This document shows, in pieces, positions 47,068 through 57,046 of a stretch of DNA of 64,000 nucleotides (positions are counted from its first letter, which is position 1; each line of letters starts with the position of its first letter). The position numbers were made by a program, and so were the translations under genes. The stretch comes from Euryodendron excelsum (taxonomy: Eukaryota; Streptophyta; Magnoliopsida; Ericales; Pentaphylacaceae), in the NCBI GenBank assembly GCA_033060915.1, contig CM065379.1, positions 40,251,818 to 40,315,817 on the forward strand, written 5' to 3'. Below the pieces are notes generated by a model, which was not told the origin of the DNA, did not search any database, and saw only the letters and a list, made by a program, of their open reading frames with translations.

Positions 47068-48952
47068 TCAGAACTTGGCGTACGACGGAATCTGCTTAAT
47101 GGCATCAAGGAGTGGTATATTGATTTTGACTTGTTTAAACACCTTATAGACATCAGAATTCTGTAGTTCATGTTTAGGTTTGGTTAACCTATGAGGGAAA
47201 GGAGCATGTGTTAAGACCTTGATGTCACTCTCCTTGGTCTTCTCTACTGTCACCTCCTTCTCTTTCTCATTTCTCACTCTCTCAGGTTTTTCCTCTTTCT
47301 CTCCAACTTCCTTTGTAACCCTCTCTTCACTCACCCTAGGAAGCTCTCCCTTAGACTCAGACTCTTTAGGAGGTATAGTTTTGTCTACTATTTTCCTACT
47401 CCTGAGGGTAGTGATGGACTGGACCTGTTCATGGTTAGTGGGAATATTAGAACCATTTTCACTCATATTGACTTGCCTAGTTGGGTTAGGCTGAGGTTGG
47501 GCAGGGAACCTACCCTTTTCTTGTGCGGTCAAGGCCTGGGTTAATAGAGTTATCTGACCCTTTATCTTTTCTAAGGTCTTATCCACCCTAGCATTGACAC
47601 TCCCTTGGGAGTGTATGAATTGTGTGAGGGTGTCTTCTAATGACCTTTTATTGGGGAGTGCTTGATGTTGTTGCTGGACTGGCTGTCCCTGATATGATGG
47701 GTGTGGAGGAGGTTGATATTGTTAAAGGGTAGAAGTCCCCTCATTTCTCTAACTAAAATTGGGGTGATTGCGCCCCCCGGGTTATAAGTTAGTGCATATA
47801 GGTTTCCTACTCCTCATTGGTTGGGCACAGGCTTAGTATAGGGATTAACAACATTAACTTGACCTTGCACAACCTCCCTACAAACTGGAATGGAGGGACA
47901 ATCATTAGTCCCATGGGCTCGACTATCACAGACCATGCAAATAACCTCATTCACAGGTTCACTAGGGACTGTACTAGACACCACATTCACCTTGCTTGTC
48001 TATAGATCTTCTAGTTTCCTAGTGAGAGTTGCAAGTTTAGCATTCAAATCATCTGCCTCTCTCAAAGTAAATCGCTCACCCCCTTGGGCAATAGGCTTGG
48101 ACTCAGGGTTTTGAGTCCTAGTCGTATCCCAATCTCGTGCATTCTCCGCCAAAAAGTCGAAGAAGTCAAAAGCTTCTTCAGGTGTCTTCTCATATAACTC
48201 TCCATTAAACATGGTTTTAACAAATCTTTTTAATTGAGGGGTTAGGGAGGAAAAGAAGACACTTATAACTTTCTATGGCTCTTGACCGTGATGTGGGCAT
48301 GAATTTAAGATTTCCTTATATCTCTCCCAACACTGATAGAATGTTTCATGTTGGTGGGGTTGGAATTGAGAGATTGGTGATGAATCGGCTCAGTTCTATG
48401 CTTTGGGAAAAATTTCTTAAGAAATTCAGCCTATAGGATAGCCCATGAAGTTATAAACCTTGGTTTTAAAGTGTTGAGCCAAGTCTTAGCCTTATCTTGT
48501 AAAGAAAATGGAAAGAGCCTGAGACGAAGAGTCTCTTCTGTGCAGGTGTTATCTAAGAATATAATGCACATCTCCTCAAAGTCCTTTATATGTTGGTAAG
48601 GCTTCTTAGAATCCATCCCATGAAATTTGGGGATCATTTGGGCCATACCCGGTTTAAAGTTCAAAGGAGGTAGTTGTGGTGGAAGAACTATGCATGATGG
48701 TGGGGTTTGTCTTGCAGGATTTAGATAATCCTTGAGTGACCTAGGTGGAGGTGGTTGGTTGTTAGCCCCATCTTGTGCATTGGCCAGTGGATCTACTATG
48801 TGGAGATTGGCCATCTCTTCAAAGTCGGTCAATAGTGAACGATTTATGAATGGAGATTGTGTGTGAGTGTCTACCCGTTGTAATCTACGACTAGGGCCTC
48901 GTAACCAAACTGACATGCAGATACACAATGCAACAAATAGATTAGGCGTCAA
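47068..48952 (-). pseudogene. gag and gag-pol linker, inner element, broken
   Basis: The N-terminal part (48,952-48,431) is open: a Pro-rich segment (NNQPPPPRSLKDYLN), then the capsid-type region (HIKDFEEMCIIFLDN, QDKAKTWLNTLKPR). After a stop and lost frame it resumes at 48,212 (TPEEAFDFFDFLAENARDWD), followed by a zinc knuckle near 47,925 of the form CMVCDSRAHGTNDC. The charged linker (47,586-47,068) is open and rich in Lys and Glu. Same order as the outer gag, with at least three interruptions. Confidence 0.88.
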
Positions 48953-49330
48953 GCCTCAGCACACCATACACAAGAAATCAAGTCCAATCAAACCACCAAT
49001 CTTCACAGAATAAACCACCAATTCAATCACAATCCAAACGACACTTCCAGTCTCCGTACACAATTAGCACAAAATCCTAACCACCTCTATCACCTACCCA
49101 ACTAAATGCAGTATGAAAGAAAAAAAAAAAAACAAGCAATCCTAACCAAAAAAAAAAAAATAAATAAATAAAGGGAAATCTCTAAGATGCTCGCAAAGAA
49201 GGACCTAACTAAAGGTGGAACGAAGTTACTGAATGTGAGCTTTGGTACCTTCGGTGTAAATGATGGATGAGAATTCCGCTTGTCTTGAATGATCTTTCGA
49301 AACAGGGTTCTAGTGCCTTTTGCTTTCAGT

Positions 49331-49348
49331 TCCCCGGTAACGGTGCCA
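49331..49348 (-). other. primer-binding site, tRNA-Asp type, inner element
   Basis: On the minus strand TGGCACCGTTACCGGGGA, seven bases after the 5' LTR end. This is a two-mismatch form of the Athila tRNA-Asp PBS. The leader between PBS and gag (48,953-49,330) has no coding frame. Confidence 0.85.
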
Positions 49349-49355
49349 AAATACT

Positions 49356-50528
49356 TGACTCGCTCCAAAATTACTTGTGATGTAATCCCAAGTGTAGGAT
49401 GTGCGAGGTAGTAAATATCTGGTAAGACCAGGGTCGAACCTTAAGGAACTGTGAAGGGTTTATAGAACTCGCTCCAAAATCAAAGATTTGTGAAAAACTC
49501 ACCAAAAAGAAAAGTAGAAAAAAAAAATTGATTCTTGATTGATTTGATTGTTTAGGAAAACTAGAATTGACTTTGATTATAAATAATAAATAGAAGAATC
49601 TTGGCAGGAAACGATCCAATTATTGGGTGCATGTGCAATTGATCATGGTATTTTAACTCAATTCAACAACTACAAGAGTGTTGTTGAATTGGAAGATTTG
49701 TCAATGAAAATTGATTGGAATCTTGATGGGTTCTTGAGAATTCGTAAGAAATTGGGTTTCAAAGCGTTCTTATAAGGGATTCAAGCAACCAATATTCCAA
49801 AACTCAATTTGTGTATAATGACTCAAGAATATGATCAAGAAATCTTGATTTCAAGAGAAGAATGTCAACAACACATGAAGAATTGAGAAAGAAGGATTAA
49901 AACGTTAAAGTTCTTGGTTTACCTTGATCAATCTCAATCTCATAAAACCCTTTAATCTTCACATTCCCATGCAAAGAGTTGATTAGCTACGTGAAGATAT
50001 GAATAAATCTTGATTTGTATTGAGAAAAAGAAAAAACTCTACCATCAGGTTTAGAATGTTGCCACCCCCTCTAAAACTGTAAAAAAATCGCCAACCCTAA
50101 TATAGTCCACAATCCTAACTTATATAGGCTTCCAAGTCTGCCCAGGATTGGCCAACTGTTCGAACGCCTAGGGATCTGTTCGAATGCCACGGGGACCGTT
50201 CGAACGCTGCGTCCAACGCACTTCGAACGGGGAAGCCTGCTCTTTGAATCTATCGAATGCACTTCAAACCTGGTCTTTGCGTGACACCGTTCGACGTAGC
50301 GTTCGAACGCTCTTGTTCACCGTTCGAATGCCTTGAGGACCGTTCCAACGCCTTTCGAACGCCTTCTCCATTTCAGCACGGATTTATCCCTTTTTAGCTA
50401 GGATTCCTAAAAATTAACATAAAACTAAGTTAGTAACGAATTAGGACTAAAACAACATAATTAAACATATTACCGAACTAACAAATAGCTAATTAAGGCT
50501 TGTAGATTGCACTTTTAGAGTACAATCA
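49356..50528 (-). repeat. 5' LTR of the inner Athila-type element
   Basis: 1,173 bp and the partner of 40,158-41,323. TATA-like box on minus at about 50,120-50,125. TTCGAACG-type palindromes at about 50,155-50,365. Confidence 0.92.
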
Positions 50529-50533
50529 AAGAT
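50529..50533. repeat. target-site duplication AAGAT (right)
   Basis: Matches 40,153-40,157. Confidence 0.95.
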
Positions 50534-51347
50534 CCTCCTCCATTAGAGTAATATCGGTAGGAGTAATTGTGTATAGTAGTGTTGTTTTATTTATTTTTAT
50601 TTTTGTCTAATGACTAGTGTGCCTTTCATCACTAAATTTGTGTCCTTCTCTTCCCTCTTACATCCATTGAGGGCATTGTGTAAACTAAGTTGGGGGGGAG
50701 AGATCAATCTTGTGATAAACTGCACGTTTAAAAAAAAAAAAAAAAACACTGGCCGTCCGGATGCCTTTCGAGGCCCGTCCGGACGGCATTCCACACTTAG
50801 AAATTTTTTTAAAAAGTTTATGTAATGCCACTGGCCGTCCGGATGCCTCCCAGCACTTAGAAAAAAATTTTGAGTTTGAGTTGCAAGGCTACTGGCCTCC
50901 CAGACGCGCCGTTCGGATGCCCCTGAGGGACTGTCTGGACGCATGCTCCCCGTCTGACGCCCATATTTGCTTGTCCAAACGCCCTATTTTAAGTCGAACG
51001 ACACCGTTTTGGACCCCCGTCCAGACACCCTCCTGGGGCCGTCCGGACGCCCCTGTGTTTTTATAAAAGCTCTGATTTTCTCCGTTTTGTCTCATTCGCA
51101 CACCCACAGAATTCCTGTTTTAGAGAGAGAGAGAGAGGGTCCGGACGAGGCGACGAAGTCCTACTAGTTTGAAGAGTCGTGACCCTTCAAATTCCCTCCT
51201 TTTTGTCTTTCTAGGTAACTACGCAACCTCTCATATTCCTTTTTGAATCGTTTTCTTTGATATTTATGCTTAGTTAGGAGTGGGATTATGCTATAATTGT
51301 GATTATGTGGTGGTGTGTGTTGCGACTTGTTTTGTAAAGTCGTTTTG
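50534..51347 (+). other. spacer of the outer element: internal PPT-like tract and CGTCCGGACG block
   Basis: Follows the last integrase codons. 'aactaagttgggggggagag' (about 50,683-50,702) is a second polypurine-like tract, similar to the true PPT at 55,603. At 50,755-51,140 there are many copies of the palindromic word GTCCGGAC and close variants (gtccggatgcc, gtccagac), followed by a short GA run (51,123-51,137). No credible coding frame. Confidence 0.7.
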
Positions 51348-52521
51348 ATGGCACCGAAAGGGAGTAAAAAATCTACTAAAAAGTCTTTGGCCATAGAACC
51401 CTTTGAACCCGATTATTCTTCGGACTATAACTTAGAAATTTTCATCGGTCGTTAAGCCTTTTTAGACTTTAGGAAAACTTGGGCGAGTAAAGCTGCGGTC
51501 GTAGAGCGAAACATAAAACTATGGAATTTTGGGGGTGGCTTTGCTTTAGAAGCCAACTTTGAAAGGCGGGGGTGGAATGACCTAGCCATCTATAGGGGGG
51601 AATACATTTTAACCCTTTGTGCGGAACTTATGACTAATATCTGAGTGGCGGACAAAACTAAGGGTCAAGAGAGGCTAGTGACTTGGGTGAGAGGGAGAGA
51701 CATAGTGATTACCCCAGCCACTTTTTGTCATCAATATGGGCTTACGCGTGAGCCTAATACCGAGTTTTGCCATGGGATTGGGACTCTGAGCCTCACTGAG
51801 ATGGCACGGGAGATTCTAGAAGATGATCAGTCCTGGGTTGAGGGGAAGACCCAATGTGAAAAAAAGTTTATAAAACTGAGCTACCTTCCACTGTTCCTTT
51901 TCTCATGCCATAGTCTGTTACCCCAGGCCTGTTATGCCCAGGTTAGCCTAGCTCGAGCCCAACTAATGTGGGCCATTAGAACCCAAAAGACCATAGACTT
52001 GCCGAGGTATATGTTCATCCAGCTCTATCATGACGCCACCAATATCACCCGAGGGGACAACATTTCATTTGTGTGTATGCTTACCTCCTTGATCCTTGAG
52101 TCTAGAGTCTACCCACCTTCATTTTTTTCAAGAAAATCTTCCATGGGTGCCTTCAATATGACTTCTGTTCACAAGTCAGAAGCATAGTATAGGAGTCACA
52201 AGAATAAGAGGGCCGAGGATGATGAAGAAGAGGGGGAAGGAGGACCATCGGCTGAGGGAAGTGGCCATACTAGGCAGTCTTCATTAGATAAGGTAGTAGA
52301 GATGTAGTAGGGAAGTGGCCGTACTGGGCAATCTTCATCGGCTGACGTAGTAACACCACACCCAGCTTTTGGAGGCTCAAGCCAATGCCTTTGGGACTTT
52401 TCAGATGGAGGTTTATGGCCGGTTTGATAGGATTGACAAGGAGCAGAAGTGGCATAGCCAGGCTATTGAGAAGCTATAGAGAGAGATATCCCGTTCGATG
52501 TGGGATCCATCCACTGATATG
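51348..52521 (+). pseudogene. Athila ORF2-type gene, copy a, broken
   Basis: Starts MAPKGSKKSTKKSLA (basic N-terminus). One frame is kept across a TAA (about 51,453) and a TGA (about 51,642) and is then open to a TAG at 52,185-52,187. Features: FERRGWNDLA, then RGRDIVITPATFCHQYGL, and LPRYMFIQLYHDA near the end. The general pattern (helical N-terminal region, then a 'G..I..T..TICELYGLP'-like core) is that of the plant transposon protein domain found after integrase in Athila elements. No signal peptide or membrane anchor is seen, so it is not a typical envelope gene. An acidic tail and a short coiled-coil piece run to about 52,521 with further stops. Function unknown. Confidence 0.65.
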
Positions 52522-52825
52522 TAGTGGATAGTGTTTGCTTGAGTTTAGATCATGTGCATTTAGGATTATTGTATAATTGATCTAAAACTCTTATTTTTAC
52601 ATGTTTGGATATTATGTTTGTGTTTATGAGTTTAGATTGTGCGTCATGTTGTGGCGGTCTAAAACTCTATTTTAGTTAGAACTATTTGTGTTTGTTTTTT
52701 TTTATGCTAATGGAGTACTGTTTATCTTAATTTATGTTATCCAATTCCTTTTATTTATTGTATTTTGTTTATTTATTATTATAAGTTTTCTTAAGAACAG
52801 GACAAATAAAGTAATCTCGATAACC
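52522..52825 (+). other. AT-rich spacer between the two ORF2-type genes
   Basis: T-rich, no coding frame of its own. It contains a word repeated at a distance ('gagtttagat-atgtg/gtgcg', 'ctaaaactct') at about 52,540-52,670. Confidence 0.5.
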
Positions 52826-53790
52826 ATGTCACTCAAAAGGAGTAAAAACAAATCACAACAGGGAATCAAACAATTCGCTAACTCTCGGGAGAGGGATATA
52901 TACCTAAACTCGTTTCAGGGGCGGCAAGTGTTGATTGAACACCGAGTACAACTTTCAGATTTTGTTGATAGGTTTCTGAAATCTACATTCATACAGAGGG
53001 GCTGGCTTTGGATGTGAAGGAGAGAAGGCCCGGTGAATGTTGACATGGTGCGAGAATTTTATACTTATTCGAGTGTGTTTGAGACACCTGAGCTCTCCAT
53101 TCAATCCAAAGTAAGAGGACACGTGATCGCTATTGCAACGAATGATATTTGTGAACTTCTAACTTTGCCACGGGTTCCGAGGTCGGATTTTAAGCTATTT
53201 GAAGGAAATTCACCTTCTATTGATGTGCTTTGTGCGGAACTACAGAAAATACCATCAGTGGGTCATCATTCCATCATGCCCGTGTCGTCTTTAAAAAGGG
53301 AGTAGAGGTTGTTGAATTTTATTCTTTTCTCAAATATTCTCCCTAAAGTGGATTTGGGTGTTGTAGTAGATCACTATAGGTGTTTTTGGCTGTACATTAT
53401 TGGTAAAGGGTATACGATTGATCTGCCTACTATGATGCTGACTATCATGAGGGAAGCATGCTATTCATCTGGCGGGTTACCCTATGGGTTGTTCATTACC
53501 CAACTTTTGGAGCAAGTTGGAGTGCCTACATTGCCTTCAGACACATTGCACATTTGGGTCATTCGTTATCCGGTTTGGATGCTTTGAGTACCCGAGGGCT
53601 TCAACAGAGTGACCTACCCATCTTAGTTCCACAATAGCAACAGCCTGCCATGTCCACTCCATTCGCAACTATTGAATTCTTGCAAAGACAAATTTCTGAG
53701 TTGAAGGTAGAGGTGGATTTGCTGAAGAGTCACACTTCGATGGCCTCGACTTCAAAGGCTCCGGAGCATGATCCTACCTATTTGTCTTAG
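52826..53790 (+). pseudogene. Athila ORF2-type gene, copy b, broken
   Basis: Starts MSLKRSKNKSQQ (basic, like copy a), then 'FQGRQVLIEHRVQLSDF', a TGA after RGWLWM (about 53,015), and in the same frame VREFYTYSSVFETPEL, SKVRGHVIAIATNDICELLTL. A TAG and frame changes follow, and the tail 'EFLQRQISELKVEVDLLKSH' looks like a coiled coil. The domain is clearly of the plant transposon protein type (the 'VRG..I..T.N.IC.LL.LP' core). It is related to copy a in layout (basic start, core, coiled-coil tail) but diverged in sequence. Cellular role unknown. Confidence 0.7.
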
Positions 53791-55602
53791 AGTTCCTGGG
53801 AGAAACTTGATTTAGTAGTTGTATAGTTAGTAGTATTTTATTTTCTTTGAGGATATTTTGTTTTTTTTCTTTTCCTTGTTTTGTTTTATTTCTATTTTCT
53901 TTAGGTACTCTATTTCTTTAGAATAAAAAGAAAAAAAAAAGAAAAAGAATGAAAAAAAAAACTTTGTTATGCCTTGCTGACCAGTTACAGGTGTGCTCAC
54001 ATTGATTCACCTTTGGAGACCGGAACTGAGTTGGTAAGAGTTGAGTAGCATATGGTTCGTCGGTCATGGTCGGTATCTTCAACACTTTCATTTGTGTTTA
54101 TTGCCTAGTAGTATTTATGTTAGGAGTGTTGTAAATGTTTTTTTTTAGAACCATATTTATGTTCATGTCAATACAATCTTTAAATTGAGAATGATTGGAG
54201 GCGTTCATTAGACTAAAACTTGAGCTTAATTGTCAAGTTAACTTCTTATGATGATGAATTACAAGTTTTTGCCATGAAAGCATTACATGAGAGAGATTAC
54301 ATCATTATGCACTGTCTCGTTATATGACTTCTTGTGTTGATAATTTTGTATATTTTTCATCCTTAAATAGTGGATATTGTACCTTGTGAGCTTTAGGGCC
54401 AATTTATCTTCTTTTCGAAGGGGATTTACATTCACTCAAGGATATTTCTTTCGTTTTCTATTCTTTTAATAGCTTCATTATACTTGATTTTGATTCATAA
54501 GTTAGGTAATGATTGAGGTTATTGACACTTATACTCTTTTGAATTTCAAATTTAATATACTTCGGATATGTTTTTAGGTTATTCTATTCTTCTTGGACAC
54601 ATAATTTCTAGATTCTGTCTTTTGAGCCTTGTATATATTATCCTTGATAGAGCCAAATCATTGTTAAAATGTTTCCTACAAAAGAGATGTGATCTTGGTG
54701 CTAGTAAAGAGCTTGAAAATAAGAGGATGATGTATTTGTGATGTGATGAAAAAAAAGAGAAAAGGAGGAAAAGAAGAAATATGAAAAACCGTGTAAAAAA
54801 AAGGGAAAAGAAAAAAATGACAAGAAAAAAAATGAAAAAAATTGAGAAGCATTATTATATAAATTGGGAGTTGAAAGCATGGTTTTGGTGATCATTGGAT
54901 GCCTTGAGCATCATTGTTTTAAGTAGTTTATTCTTTCTCTTTTTATACATTTTTCTTCTTCATACAGACGGTTGTAGTTAATCCAAAGTATACATGAGTT
55001 GAAACTTCTTTTGAGTATAAGTATCTTTGTCAATTTCTTAATTATTAATTTGACTGTGAGTATTCTTTCATGAAGCTATGTCAGGTCCTATACACTTACG
55101 TTTTGACGATTTTTGTTATTGGATTGCTCTAATTGCATGATTTATACAATTACTCCTATGGGGAGCTTTCCATTGAGAGACCTATGTGTTCATATTTTTG
55201 TGAGTGTATGCCTTGTGAGCATTTGAATCAAAGCGTGAAGGATGTTAGTGTGTGATATTGATACACTTGAGTTATATTGCATGGTTAGTGCATTATAATG
55301 TGCATCTTTCTTGTAACTTTCATATCTTAACCTTGCATGACCCATGATGGATGTTGAGTTGAGAATTACCTTGAGTAAGTTCCCATATGTCTTAATTGTT
55401 CTTTCTACCACTGATTGTTTGAAATGAATAGATGTTTGTGGGTATCATCACTGCAAGCCCTCACCAGACGTCACTCGTCCACTAGGGGTAAACTAGGGGT
55501 TTAAAGGCTTGATGCATTGGCTAAATGCATTCGTGACTTCTATGAAAGTGAAGATTATGTTTTTGGTTTTTATTATTTTGCTAGGGACTAGCAAAAACCT
55601 AG
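53791..55602 (+). other. 3' non-coding region of the outer element
   Basis: T-rich with A-rich runs at about 53,920-53,965 and 54,745-54,845. Shares conserved words with the inner element's 3' region (41,337-43,275). No gene. Confidence 0.65.
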
Positions 55603-55612
55603 TTGGGGGGTG
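55603..55612 (+). other. polypurine tract of the outer element
   Basis: TTGGGGGGTG directly before the 3' LTR, the priming site for plus-strand DNA. Confidence 0.85.
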
Positions 55613-57041
55613 TGATTATGCTTCAAAAGTGCAATTATAAAGTCTTAATTAGTACTTTGTTTGCATTAGTTTATGATTATTTATGTCTTTTTGGCTATGT
55701 TTTGATATTAATTGAGTTTATTATACTTTATGTAGGTTTTGAGCTTAAATGGAGTGACTTCGAATGCAATTTGATCATAGGTTTCAAGAGGTTACTATCA
55801 AGGTACAAGCTGCTGAAGCTGTGGTACAAACTGCTGAAGCACACAGAGCTAGAACTTTGGAAGCCTATATCTCGCAAACCAGAAAGGCTATTCAGGCCCA
55901 TAATATATCGATTTTATTTAATTTTTGAGACCTACAACGTTTTTGAAGTAACCCAGCCCATCTGAGCACTCTGTAGAAGTCGTCCGTACTATTGACGATG
56001 GGATATATAGATTAATTTACTTTTTAGTTAGAGATAGATTAGTAGGTAGTAGAATAGGTTTAGGAGTTCTATGTTCTGAAGGAGGAGAAGAATTCTAGGG
56101 TTTTTCTAGGGTTTGGAAGGAGGAATCATCCAATCCTTTGGAGGCTACGAATCTTTTCATCTTTCAAGGGAGCATCTTAATCTTTAGTTTTCTTTCTTGT
56201 TCTTATTGTGAATTTCAGATTATATTTCTTTAATGCAGCGTTTTATTTCTTTAATTATTATTTCCATTCTTGCAATATTTATCATGTTTTTTAATAGCTA
56301 AATCCGTTCTTGGTATAGGTTGAGAAAGTAACTAGGTTACAGGTAGAGATTCAAGATAGTTGTTTATTTTCCAAGGTTTCAAGATCTTGGATCAAGATTC
56401 ATTTTTTTGACCATGAATATCTTCGAAAACAATATTCTTGATCATATGTAGCATGTATGTATAGACTGATTTGTAAACAGGGATACATATACCTAGAATT
56501 TCTGATAAGGATATTGATTATAGTTGCATATATATTCCTATTAAGAGTACTTTAGGAATTTACTGTTCTTGATTAAGCTTCAAACATACCTTATAAATAG
56601 GTTTATAAACTGGAACAGGTATGAATGTGACCTTGGTATGAATACTAGTAAATAACTGAATATTAACTCCAAAAGGGTAATCGAATCTTGAGTTTATTTA
56701 ATCAAAACTATCTTGGGAACTTACCTGTAGGCCTATTACTGGATCAACCCTGCCAAAACCTTTTTATAATATTTGAATACAATCCTAAAATTAGTTTAAT
56801 TTTATTGTCTGATAATTTAGATCAATAATCTCCAACAATTGATTTTTATTTTCTTTTTGGAAGCTTTCCTGTGATTTTAATTGACTCTGAGCTCGTTATT
56901 ATTTTGTTGTGATTGTAGATCTTGACAGATTAAGTTTATTTCTTGTGTTCCCTATGAATCGACCTTGGACTTACCGAGATATTATTACTGCATCGCAACT
57001 GCACATTGGCGGATATAAATTGCACTATTCAGGAGCGATCA
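55613..57041 (+). repeat. 3' LTR of the outer Athila-type element
   Basis: 1,429 bp, TGATTATG ... GCGATCA, pair of 32,762-34,181. TATATA at 56,003-56,008. Confidence 0.93.
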
Positions 57042-57046
57042 CGGAC
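57042..57046. repeat. target-site duplication CGGAC (right)
   Basis: Matches 32,757-32,761. Confidence 0.95.

Larger units (their letters stand above)
40158..50528 (-). mobile_element. Athila-type Ty3/gypsy retrotransposon, inner copy
   Basis: LTRs at 49,356-50,528 (5') and 40,158-41,323 (3'), a tRNA-Asp-type PBS, then gag, protease, RT, RNase H and integrase on the minus strand. There is no ORF2 and there are about 2 kb of 3' non-coding DNA. AAGAT duplication on both sides. It is inserted at the end of the integrase of the outer element, in opposite orientation. Its genes and non-coding 3' region are homologous to the outer copy, but its LTRs are of a different subfamily. All genes carry stops or frameshifts. 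Confidence 0.93.
32762..57041 (+). mobile_element. Athila-type Ty3/gypsy retrotransposon, outer copy (interrupted)
   Basis: Complete element with LTRs 32,762-34,181 and 55,613-57,041 (TGAT...ATCA ends), a tRNA-Asp-type PBS, gag, protease, RT, RNase H, integrase, then two ORF2-type genes and a polypurine tract. It carries a 10.4-kb insertion (40,158-50,528) of a second Athila-type element, so its own length is about 13.9 kb. All genes carry stops or frameshifts. It is inserted in the 5' LTR of the Tat/Ogre-like element with a CGGAC duplication. The lineage call rests on the PBS type, the order gag-pro-rt-rh-int-ORF2, and motif style. Confidence 0.92.

Noticed and set aside
51348..53790. Calling the ORF2-type genes an envelope gene
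   Set aside because: No signal peptide, membrane anchor or cleavage site is visible. The core looks like the plant transposon protein domain instead.
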